A DNA stretch of 22,302 nt, from the NCBI GenBank assembly GCA_016758965.1, contig JAEPRB010000185.1, positions 57,891 through 80,192 of the forward strand. Reading direction: 5' to 3'. The position numbers and the translations under genes were made by a program. How positions within the stretch are numbered: position 1 is the first letter of the stretch; each line of letters opens with the position of its first letter. Positions 10,373-19,275 of this stretch are shown here, one piece after another. Source of the stretch: Circinella minor. Its lineage: Eukaryota > Mucoromycota > Mucoromycetes > Mucorales > Lichtheimiaceae. Below the pieces are notes generated by a model, which saw only the letters and a program-made list of their open reading frames with translations, ran no database searches and was not told where the DNA came from.

Positions 10373-11256
10373 TTTTTTATTTAAGAAAGAGTAGGGAGGG
10401 TAAAATATAAAGAAGTTAAATGAATTAAAGATTATCCCAAGCGTTTTCTTTTTTTTTTTTGCCTTTCCGCTTATACACCTCACTCAACACAAATAATTTC
10501 GAGTTTTTTTTCTGTATATACTTTTTTAATTTGAAAAGTACCAGCCCGCCTCGAACACAGAGTTAATAAAGTAGTCACAGATTACGTCACAATTCTCCGA
10601 ATTTTATATAGGAATCCCATCCGCATTAACGCTTCTCCCTACATTTTTAATTTAGTCTTCTTGGACTCTAGATGATCACTTTGTTAATTAATTATGTTGG
10701 ATACTAATACGGTTGTTATATAAAACGCTAGTAAAAAGTATAATAGAACTAAATAATAAATTAGAGTACGTTGTTCGAAAAAAAAAAAAGGAAGTGTACA
10801 AGCCGAGCACGAGAAAAACAGTGTTCTAAGTATTAAAAGATAGTGAACGATAATTAAATATGTCATCAAAACTGTATGAAAATGATATATTATATTTAAA
10901 ATCGTCTTTATTAAGCAACTCTATTGTACATTCTGAATATTGCTTTTAAAAACAGACGACAAATATATAAAAAACACGACATTATTTCCAAGCAGATCGA
11001 CATCAATTTTGAAGCATGTGACATAAATCTTGCTGCGAAGCGACATTACTTTTTGAAAACCTCATATGTCATCAGTATGATTATAACTAACGCCACAAAG
11101 TAGAATGAAATATCAAAAATTACGTGTTATGCAAAAACCGCATTATTTATTTGTAGTACAAATGCATCGTCGCAAATAAAAAATTCAGGAGGTGGATTTT
11201 TTTTTTTAGTAAAAAATGATATAAACATATACACAACCTTGGTTCTCATATTTCAG
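10373..11256. promoter_or_regulatory. Divergent intergenic region, NDUFA12 / membrane protein
   Basis: The region must hold the NDUFA12 promoter, read leftward. Visible contents are A runs near 10778-10790, a short ATG frame at 10860 (34 codons) and a stop-free, ATG-less stretch from about 10913 to the TAG at 11101. The latter reads as a plausible but unidentified peptide (KQIDINFEACDINLAAKRHY). Neither frame can be called a gene. They may be remains of upstream exons of the membrane protein gene to the right. Confidence 0.35.
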
Positions 11257-11329
11257 TTACAAAAGAAAGGGAGGTGGAAAATATATCTGTAACTGTACTT
11301 ATACTCCATATGCGTGTGGAGAGAATAAG
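11257..11329 (+). other. Candidate Cys-containing exon upstream of membrane protein
   Basis: This stretch follows a clean TTTCAG acceptor (11251-11256) and reads without stops as YKRKGGGKYICNCTYTPYAC followed by GENKV. The Cys spacing (C-x-C-x6-C) looks like a secreted disulfide domain. It ends at or near a GTGATC or GTGTGC donor. A TTCTAAC branch-point-like sequence and a long pyrimidine tract (about 11360-11455) lie between it and the ORF that begins at 11475. It could encode the ectodomain of the following membrane protein. The exact junction and any signal-peptide exon were not found. Confidence 0.35.
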
Positions 11330-11474
11330 GTGATCAGTGTGCACATATTATAGAAACCTAATATTTCTTTCTTCTTTCTTCACTCTTTTCTTCTTTCTTC
11401 CTTTTCTTTTTCTTCCGGCCTCCAACTTCTAACAACCCCTCCCCCCCCTCCTTTTTCATTAATTTTTTTGAACA

Positions 11475-12545
11475 ATGAGCCCCCGTCCAGAATACGAACC
11501 TGATGAGAATGAACCTGATGAGAATGAACCTGATGAGAATGAGTCCGATGAAGATGAAGGTGGACACCATACTACATCTACGTCACCCAATAACACAGAA
11601 GGAGGCAAACATCAAACAATAACTGGTTCACCGACGGGCACAAATACTGGTCCTTCTGATAATAACGTACTTTCTGAATCATCATCTAACAATAATTCTG
11701 TACCGGCATCAACTATTGGACCTGTGATCGCTGTCTTGGTGGTTGTTATTGTACTTGCAACATGTGGTATTCTCCATTGTGCTCGTGTACGAAAACGAAT
11801 AAATGATCAAACAAATACACAATCTATTAATGGCTGGACCTCATTTTTACAATTCAAATCTCAAAAATCATCCCATGATAATGCAGACGAAGCAATCACA
11901 ACAGCAAATGATGCTGAACATGGCATCGTATCATCTTCTATGACAGTTCCAACAACAAATGCAGCAGCGATAACTAGTACGGGAAGAATGGTAGAAAAAA
12001 ATGATAATATAGTTAATGGAGGAGGAACATGGCGTAAGCCTGTAAAAAAACGTGATTATTATGACCGTGCACTTCATTATAGAATGAGTAAACCACCACC
12101 ATTAGCACCGTGTGATACGACACCAACAGCGACAGAGGGAGAATACAACAATCAACAAGGGGGACGATCTGATACTATTAGGAAAAGTAAAGATCGACAG
12201 CCTTCTATAGTTTTTTCACCAGGATGGTTATTTGCATGGAATAATAAAGAAAATGAACTGGAAATTCAAAATAGTCAAAAGCACCTCATTAATAGAGAAG
12301 GCAATGAGTCAACAGCCCTGCCACCCCCTGAATCTACTCGTATTATCACGACTATGACAAATAGTACTACCATTACTACACCACTAAAGAAAAAAGACTC
12401 TGATCCTGATCGACTTTGTCCACATCAGGTTACTGTTGAGGAATCACCACCATTCTCAATATCCCCTCCTGTACCATCTCCGTTACCAGCATCATTATCA
12501 TCATCACACTTTTTACAAAAACCTCATGAAAAATCAGCAATTTAG
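11475..12545 (+). CDS. Single-pass membrane protein with acidic repeat (unknown function)
   Basis: I do not recognise the family. As called from ATG 11475 the product is 356 aa without introns. Residues 7-28 are an acidic tandem repeat (EPDEN three times, then ESDED), and 30-79 are Ser/Thr/Asn-rich and Cys-free. One membrane helix, IGPVIAVLVVVIVLATCGIL, spans about 81-100 and is followed by RVRKR, so the N-terminus should face outward and a tail of about 250 residues inward. The tail is polar with Pro-rich (SPPVPSPLP), KKRDYYDRALHYRMSKPPP and SIVFSPGWLFAWNNKENE segments, typical of adaptor-binding cytoplasmic tails. An outward N-terminus with no signal peptide is suspicious. A pyrimidine tract, a TTCTAAC element and a GTCCAG acceptor at 11486-11491 suggest that the true gene has upstream exons and that this ATG may be intronic. 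It could be a cell-surface sensor; this is an inference from topology only. Confidence 0.6.
   Translation: MSPRPEYEPDENEPDENEPDENESDEDEGGHHTTSTSPNNTEGGKHQTITGSPTGTNTGPSDNNVLSESSSNNNSVPASTIGPVIAVLVVVIVLATCGILHCARVRKRINDQTNTQSINGWTSFLQFKSQKSSHDNADEAITTANDAEHGIVSSSMTVPTTNAAAITSTGRMVEKNDNIVNGGGTWRKPVKKRDYYDRALHYRMSKPPPLAPCDTTPTATEGEYNNQQGGRSDTIRKSKDRQPSIVFSPGWLFAWNNKENELEIQNSQKHLINREGNESTALPPPESTRIITTMTNSTTITTPLKKKDSDPDRLCPHQVTVEESPPFSISPPVPSPLPASLSSSHFLQKPHEKSAI
11498..11562 (+). repeat. 15-bp in-frame tandem repeat
   Basis: The unit GAACCTGATGAGAAT occurs three times head to tail, followed by a diverged fourth copy (GAGTCCGATGAAGAT). Being a multiple of three it keeps the frame and encodes EPDEN repeats. 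Copy number is likely to vary by slippage. Confidence 0.85.
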
Positions 12546-12811
12546 TCATATAAAACATAATTATTATTTCTTCTATATATACATATATGTTCTCATTTAT
12601 TTATTTTTCTCCTTTCTTTCTTTATCTTTCTACTTGCTATTATATTACTGTTATTATTAAAAAAAAAAGAATCTCACAACAACAATAGCAAAACTTGTAT
12701 CAACACAACAAATTGAATTTTAGCATTTTTTGAGGCCGGTGGCTGGGATGTTTTTTTTAAAAAAAAATACTATAATGCATTTTCTTTTTTTCGGCTCTTC
12801 TAGCAACAATA
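12546..12811 (+). other. Short same-strand spacer before TAD2
   Basis: These 266 bp separate the stop of the membrane protein from the TAD2 start on the same strand. The spacer must hold the 3' end of the first gene and the promoter of the second. It contains a T/C-rich part, an A run at about 12660-12669 and a CAACAACAA-rich part (12677-12715). No canonical AATAAA is seen. The close spacing might allow read-through transcripts. Confidence 0.4.
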
Positions 12812-13503
12812 ATGTCTATATACCATGAACAATTTATGAAAGCGGCACTTGATGTTGCTCAAGAAGCTTATGATAATCTTGAAGTACCTGTTGGTTGTGT
12901 TTTTGTAAAAGACAATGAGACCATTATTGCACGAGGGCGTAATCGACCTAATGAAACATTCAATGTAAAAAAATAAAAGATCTTTTTTGACATATACTAT
13001 TTTTTTTTTGAACTTCAGAATTGTCTGATATAATATATATATATATATATTTTTGACAGGCCACACGACATGCAGAAATAGAAGCAATTGATGATATTTT
13101 AAAAGATAACGACATATCCATTTTTTTAAATACGGATCTTTATGTAACAGTTGAACCATGTGTCATGTGTGCTTCAGCTTTACGTCAAATTGGTATTCGT
13201 CAGGTTTATTTTGGTTGTGGTAACGATAAATTTGGTGGTAACGGTTCTGTATTTGATATTCATTCAGAGTATGTTATTATTATTTGTTACCATGGTTGAG
13301 TTGTTGTTATATATTTTCAATTTTGTTTACACATATACATAATTATATGTTTTAGTCCTCGTCTAGAAACACCTAAATCAAAGTCTTATCCAGCTCAAGG
13401 TGGTTATTTTCGTAATGAAGCTATCTTATTATTACGGAAATTTTATGTTCGAGAAAATGATCATGGTAAGTTAAAAAGTTATTTTTGGTTCTTAGTTTTC
13501 TTC

Positions 13504-13535
<32 letters not shown>

Positions 13536-13620
13536 AAATTGACAATGACATATGAATATAGCTCCAGCACCTAAAAAGAAAGCTGCACGTATATTAAAAA
13601 CCGATATACCCGAAAAATAA
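12812..13620 (+). CDS. TAD2: tRNA-specific adenosine-34 deaminase catalytic subunit (TAD2/ADAT2)
   Basis: Four exons (12812-12964, 13060-13268, 13356-13465, 13562-13620) join in frame to 176 aa. The zinc-dependent deaminase core is complete: HAE (His55-Ala-Glu57, zinc ligand and proton shuttle) and PCVMC (Pro84 to Cys88, with Cys85 and Cys88 as zinc ligands). EVPVGCVFV and GRNRPNETFN lie ahead of it, and YFGCGNDKFGGNGSV and YPAQGGYFRNEA after it, as in ADAT2/Tad2. By family it pairs with Tad3 and turns A34 into inosine in the anticodon wobble position of several cytosolic tRNAs; it is essential in yeast. The catalytic Glu marks this as the active subunit rather than Tad3, where that residue is replaced. 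The tail (APKKKAARILK) is basic and may help to bind tRNA or act in nuclear entry. Introns contain AT dinucleotide runs (13032-13050, 13506-13529). It converges with the Ptc2-like gene. Confidence 0.96.
13506..13529. repeat. AT dinucleotide repeat in TAD2 intron 3
   Basis: An uninterrupted TA/AT run lies between the GTAAGT donor and the TATAG acceptor of the last TAD2 intron. A similar shorter run lies in intron 1 (13032-13050). It is a simple microsatellite. Confidence 0.8.
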
Positions 13621-14014
13621 AAATTAAAAAACAATCAAAAAATTATCATCGAATCTATTACAAATGTAGACTATCATTTACAAAATGTCATTCTGATTTT
13701 TACGTAATAGGATAGAAAAGGAAGGGAGAAAATGAAAGCGAAAAATTTAGAAGTTGATTTATATCAATGCGTATGAGTTATTGGGAGATGAGAGGGAGGG
13801 TTAGGGGTGGGGACAGAGATAAAGAAAGAGAAAGGGGGAAATAAGAAAAAGATGTTTTTTTAGTACGGTATTGTTTAATGCGTTTAATTTTTGTCTTTTT
13901 TTTTTTTGTAGTTATGTAAATGTGTTAATAAAGTAGAGATGGGGGTGAATTGAGGAAACTTGTCTTCATTTTTTATACACAAATTATTATTATTAATATT
14001 AATAAAAAAAAACT
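13621..14014. terminator. Convergent 3' ends of TAD2 and the PP2C gene
   Basis: No gene is present. For TAD2, AATAAA occurs overlapping the stop (about 13616-13621) and again at 13927-13932. G-rich, purine-rich sequence occupies 13720-13850. On the PP2C side, ATT-repeat sequence (13982-14000) lies just past its stop. Which signal is used cannot be told from sequence alone. Confidence 0.4.
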
Positions 14015-15866
14015 TTATGGATTTTCTGCTACATTTTTTGCAACAGCAGCGGCAGCAGCAGCAGCTGGAGCAGTAGTATCCACCTTCTCGAAAGCTTCTT
14101 CTTGTTTTACAGTACTATCTTCTTTTACTGGTGTTTTTTCAATCACTTCTTTTTCTTGAGTAGTTTCAGATTCTTCATCAGACGTGAGATCATTTCCAAG
14201 AGCATCTTTCTTTGGTGATTCTGAATCTACACGATTTGCAATGGATGTATACCATTCATCTACAGTTTGTCCATTCAATATACCCACAATGACAAGTGTC
14301 ATGTTATCACAACCAAGGCCTCCAACTTCACTATCAGGTGCCAAACAATGATCCATCATCATTTCACAAATTTCATCCAAGGGTGACTTGGCTGCTATGG
14401 CTTCCCTTACAAAGTCTACAGCTTGTTGATTTGTCATACAATCCCAAATACCTAAAAGTAATAGAATTATAAGATATAGATTAATAAATCTTCTCTTTTT
14501 TGTTCATCCTAGTAATTATATGAAACGCTCTTACCATCACAAGCCAAAATAAGGAATTCATCATCATTTGTCATTGTATGCTCGATAATATCGGGATCAC
14601 CTATTATAAACAATTTAAATTAACTTTTATATATATGTATATATCATGAACATTTATACAAAAAAAAAAAAACGTACAAGTGACGATTTGTTCTTCAGGA
14701 GGTAATTGAGGATTTTGCTTAAATTCAAAATCACCAATTGCACGAGAAAGTGCAAGGTTACCTTTATAAAGTAGAATATCCAGTTAGTTATATACATATT
14801 ATATTATATTAATTTTGTATTCTATTATAAAATCAAAATTTTATACCATTAACACGTCCAAATTCGACAAAACCCCCTGCTGCAATAATACGCTGCGATT
14901 CAGCTCGATCAACGGGCTTATGATCAAATGACAGGGCTTTACTTTTTCCTTTTACACTGATAACAGATCGAGAATCTCCAGCATTTGCCTAAAATTATGA
15001 ATTATAGATTAAATATGAATATATATTTTTTTCATCAATATGTATATGATACTTACCACAAAAATTCTATTATCTGGTGTAACAAGTGCTGTCACTGCTG
15101 TACATCCAGATGGGTCATATGCAAAATTGCCATCTATAAAATTTAATAATAATACTCATTGATCAGTATATCTTTTCATAGATTCCCCTCCCCTCCCCAA
15201 AGTTTTAAATTTATTACCTTCACTCAAATCTTTATCAATTGATAAGAAACCATCTTTTAATGCTTCTTTAAATTCATTTTTATCAAAATGAGAACTTTCA
15301 CGGATTTTTTTATGTAAAATTTGACCCGTGTATTGAGCAATAGTAGCACCTATTTAATAATAATTAAATATTGTTTGTTCTTGCATAAATGTTTATATAA
15401 AAATTTACCTCCATGACCATCATAGACTCCGAAAAAGCTCGCGTCTGTGTCTTCGAGTTTTAACAAAGTTGTATGCGCATCTTCCATAGCTATAAAATTT
15501 CATATGATAAAAAAAGTAAAAATAAAAAAAAAAAAATATGTTTTTGCAGTTAAGGTTCATTGATTGTTTTTTTTTGAGGTTAATGAACTCCTATAAATAA
15601 ATTAGGGTCCCCAAAGATAAAGAATTTTCCTTTTTTTTTTGCTTTTCTTTATATATGAATACATAAAATACGTAATATTATATATGATCATTTGCCTTTC
15701 TGAATAAGAAACTAATGTTATTGTTATTGTTATTATATATTTTTTTTTAAAAAAAAAGGATACTCAATCGCCAGCCTTGCATGGCAGATGCACCATATGC
15801 AAATCTTTTGTCATTATCTTTGCTCGAATGTTTTTCAGTAATTGGTTCTGAAAGTGTTTGTCCCAT
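14015..15866 (-). CDS. PTC2: PP2C-family Ser/Thr phosphatase, Ptc2/Ptc3 type
   Basis: Eight exons on the minus strand (15866-15764, 15489-15409, 15349-15218, 15133-15057, 14988-14847, 14761-14678, 14600-14535, 14451-14015) join in phase to 373 aa. The Mg/Mn-dependent catalytic core is intact: AMQGWRLTMEDAH (28-40, metal ligand Glu37), VYDGHGG (56-62, Asp58), ANAGDSR (132-138), [13 protein letters not shown] (178-190), ACDGIWD (226-232, Asp228) and GCDNMT (275-280, Asp277). The N-terminus MGQTLSEP is Ptc2/Ptc3-like, with Gly2 available for myristoylation. The C-terminal 75 residues are acidic, end in an Ala run encoded by GCA/GCT/GCC repeats and lie outside the domain. Homologues dephosphorylate stress MAP kinases, checkpoint kinases and CDKs. 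Which substrate applies here is unknown. Intron 1 is the longest (274 nt). It could equally be named Ptc3; the subfamily is well supported, the exact orthologue is not. Confidence 0.93.
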
Positions 15867-17580
15867 TACTTGATAGAAAATAAATTAAATAAATAGTGTT
15901 AATTGACTTGTAGAAAGGGAATATTATTTTTATTGTTATTGCTAACAAATAAAATAGAATCATAATTATTACTTTCAAGTTTATTATTATCGAATGAAAT
16001 AAAATTGCTTTTTGTCGGATCGATGAAGAAAACTCGCGTTATTAAAAAAGAAAGAGAAACTTTTGAATAAAGAGCACAAAAAAAAAAAAAAAAAGAGCGA
16101 GAACGATCGGCATCAAAGTTTGGGTAAATTGCTTGTGACTTTTGTTAGTTCACATTTTCTATTGGGGTCCGATTAGTAGAAAGATAAGTAGTGCTCTTTT
16201 TTTTTTTTTTCCCAGTTTAAAAAGGCAAAAAGATCTCAAGCCAACCAGGTGGTTTCACGTTTGTTTAATTTGTTCTCTGTAGGTTTTATTTTCATCTTGT
16301 TACTATGTAAAATATACACGTGCTCTTTTTTTTTATGCATTGTTCTTATAATAATAATCTGTTTTCTTCTTCATATCAATTTTTATTATCTATTGTTATT
16401 TATTACTTAATATTCTCAATTGTCGTCTGTATTATTGTCTATTTCCTTCCTACTTGGCTATTAGCATTAGCAACATTGATAATAGTTACTCATTAAATCT
16501 ATTCTAAATACCAATATGGTAATTTTATAAAGATCTAATCTATTGAGAAGATTTTACTTGTTTGATACAAGTTTTATTATTAGTGTTGATGTTAATACAG
16601 CTGCTGAATCGATACTACTAGATTACAGTTAGGCTTTTGATAATAATAACATTACAATTTGTTTTAGTTGTACTTTATTAAGAATAATCAAAGGAATGTG
16701 GTATTATGTGACGTAAAAATCAAGTAATCTTTTTTTTTAATATATTAATCGACTTTAAAGCAACATTGTCTGACTTCATAATTACGCAGCACAATGATTC
16801 CAAGACGGTATAAAATACACTATTTTACTAAGTATCATTTAATAAAATACATTTTGATATTATTGAGACATCTGAAAAAGGCTGTATTAGTCTAGGTAGC
16901 ATTAATCAAACCTTATACGATCGATATATTATGTTGACGTCCTTTTGTGAAACTACCAGTCTGTTTTTTTTAATTTTCTTTGGACATATGTATTATACAG
17001 CTATTTTATTTTTATATAACTACAATGATAACAAAAGATATGCTAAAGTGTCGATGCCAAACGTGAAAGCGTAATGCTTTAGAGCTAAGAACGCGACAAG
17101 TATAAATCCTAGAATAAAGGTCAAAACCGAAGATATTTGTTGAAATTGATAAACAAATATACACTAACTATTGTCTAATAATTGAATAGTTATAGAACCG
17201 TTGATATGACAGTATAAACTCAAATATAAATTTAAATATATTACAATATCCTGTGGAATAACAGGTTAAAAAAAATAAAAAGAGATCCATGAAGGTAATT
17301 AAAACATAGTCTATCAAAAACCAAAAAAAAGAAGTTGTATGCGGAGATTAAATTAGTTTCGCGAAACTGTATACTTGACTCTTGCCAGTGAATTCAAAAG
17401 TTCCCTCTCTTTTTATTAACAAAAAAGTAACTCATTAGTGTATGTATTTACATGATAGTCATAGAAACGATAAGATACATTCAGTCAATGGATGGATACA
17501 TGGATGGATGGATTCGATTTGGATTTGATGGAATTAAATATTGATGTATTAAATAATGTGGAATATATATTTATTATAGC
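15867..17580. promoter_or_regulatory. Divergent intergenic region, PP2C / RPS12
   Basis: This 1.7-kb region separates the two start codons and must contain both promoters. Visible contents: A/T runs near 16080-16094 and 16199-16210, a perfect 14-bp palindrome at 17355-17368 and an ATGGATGG repeat at about 17488-17512. A TATTATAG directly before the RPS12 start (17572-17579) could be the acceptor of a 5' UTR intron. No other gene, tRNA or long ORF is seen. Confidence 0.5.
17355..17368. promoter_or_regulatory. Perfect palindrome AGTTTCGCGAAACT upstream of RPS12
   Basis: This 14-bp sequence is its own reverse complement and contains CGCGAAA on both strands. CGCGAAA is the core of fungal SBF/MBF and E2F-type sites. 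It lies 213 bp before the RPS12 start. Binding is an inference from the motif; no factor can be assigned. Confidence 0.4.
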
Positions 17581-18217
17581 ATGTCAACCGAGGAAGATAT
17601 CGTAATGGAGACTCAAGAGGTTGAAGTCGCTGCTGAGACTACCCAAGGACAAATGTCCGTTGAAGAAGCTCTTCAAGAAGTCTTGCGTCGTGCTTTGGTT
17701 CACGATGGTCTTGCCCGTGGTTTGAAGCAAGCCGTTAAGGCTTTGGACAGGTAAAAATAATAATTGACAACAATTAAAAGGGGAAAACGATAAGATGCGG
17801 TTTATATATGGGCTGGTGTAATTTTTACTTACACCTAATTTAAATTTTAAAAAAAATAATAATGTTTTAGACGTCAAGCTCATTTGGCTGTCTTGAACGA
17901 ATCCTGCACTGAAGGTGAATACGTCAAGCTTGTTGAAGCTCTTTGCGCTGAACACAACATCAACTTGATCAAGGTCTCTGACCCCAAGAAGCTCGGTGAA
18001 TGGGCTGGTCAATGTAAGATCGACCGTGATGGTAACGCCCGTAAGGTTGTTGCCTGCTCTTGTGTCGCTGTCACTGACTTCGGAGAAGAATCCGAAGCCA
18101 TGAACGTTCTTTTGGACTGTAAGTTTTTTTATTTATTTAAATGTGTGTTTTTTGAACTTTTATTGTTGATTATTGACATTAAATGCTTTCTTTTTTATAG
18201 ACTTCAAGACCCGTTAA
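17581..18217 (+). CDS. RPS12: 40S ribosomal protein eS12
   Basis: Three exons (17581-17750, 17871-18118, 18201-18217) join in frame to 144 aa, matching the family length (yeast 143). After an acidic N-terminus (to about residue 24) the eS12 sequence runs on: [84 protein letters not shown] and the end VLLDYFKTR. The fold belongs to the L7Ae/L30e-like group, and the protein sits on the beak of the small subunit. Codons favour C-ending forms (AAG, GTC, GCC, CGT, AAC) far more than the neighbours do, as expected of a highly expressed gene. The last exon codes for only five residues. Start choice: the ATG at 17581 is the first in frame; ATG at residue 9 or 25 would leave the core domain whole but is less likely. 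Confidence 0.97.
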
Positions 18218-18264
18218 GTTTTAATTAACTTTTCGAAACTTTAATTTTTTTTATGATAAATCAT

Positions 18265-18270
18265 AATAAA
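18265..18270 (+). terminator. Poly(A) signal AATAAA of RPS12
   Basis: A canonical AATAAA lies 48 nt past the RPS12 stop, followed by T-rich sequence from about 18309 on. The spacing is normal for a compact fungal 3' UTR. Confidence 0.55.
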
Positions 18271-19275
18271 ACTATTGTTTAATGTGGACATTTGTTCCTT
18301 AAATATATTTAATTTGTTTTTTTTTTCTTTTTTGTATAATGGATGTCTATTGTGTAATTAAGAGTGGGGGAAGAAGTTTTTACTAGAGATATGTTTTTAT
18401 ATACGTAGCAACATGTTATATTTTCAAGTAGTTATGACAGTTCATTTGTCTACTCAAATGGAGGAAAGATATTTTAATTTTTACATGTAAACTTTTTTAA
18501 AGAATCATATCTATAACGAAAACAAGCAAGTCAAAATAGGAAAGCTAAAATATTTAACACATTGCAGCAAGATGTTTCATTTATTACTTAGACGATACTA
18601 TAATTAAAACCATGACAACCATTTTCTTTATCTTTAGTTTGTATTTGAGTTCATGAATAATGCTTTTCTTTTCTTCTTTTCTTTTATATTTTCAATGCTG
18701 TTGATATACTTTTGTTAACCAACTACGTTCTATTCTTTCTAAAGAGTAACAGTGCTATATATACAAGCTATAATATCCTTACCTTTCTTTTCTGAAAATC
18801 TATAGCGAAAATATAAATGATATATGTATTTACAAAAATTAGTAACCGACTCATGTTTGATTCATGCAATGCTCAAATCTTTTTACTTATAACTCCCCCA
18901 AGTCATGGTACTCGTATTTGATAGGTCTGAGGTAAAATAGATCAAATGATTCTAAAGGTTATTATGATGACTTACTCAAACAATATAAATCGCAGCATAT
19001 CAGATTTCTTGAAATAGCTAAATAAAAAAGTATAGACAATTATCTTCAGTGTCACAACATATCTTTTTTTTTTTGTCATATTAATTAATATCCATTTTCG
19101 ACATTAGTTATTGTATGACTATAAACATATCACTCATTCAATTCAAGAATATTTAGATCAACCAAGTTCTAATCCCTTCGTCAATAATAAAAATAAATAA
19201 CCATGTTATTTATAGTACATATTCTAATGAGAAAAAAAAACACATTTTAACAGACATGATGAAGTATCATTACTA
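18271..19275. other. AT-rich intergenic region without genes
   Basis: Apart from the 3' flank of RPS12 nothing coding is seen on either strand. It has T runs (18319-18340, 19065-19074) and scattered short AT repeats. No RNA gene or transposon end can be supported. Confidence 0.45.

Noticed and set aside
12800..13159. 119-codon minus-strand frame
   Set aside because: It is antisense to TAD2 exons 1-2 and intron 1; the plus strand carries the complete deaminase motifs.
17584..18012. 142-codon minus-strand frame
   Set aside because: It is antisense to RPS12 and includes its intron; it results from the biased codon use of the ribosomal gene.
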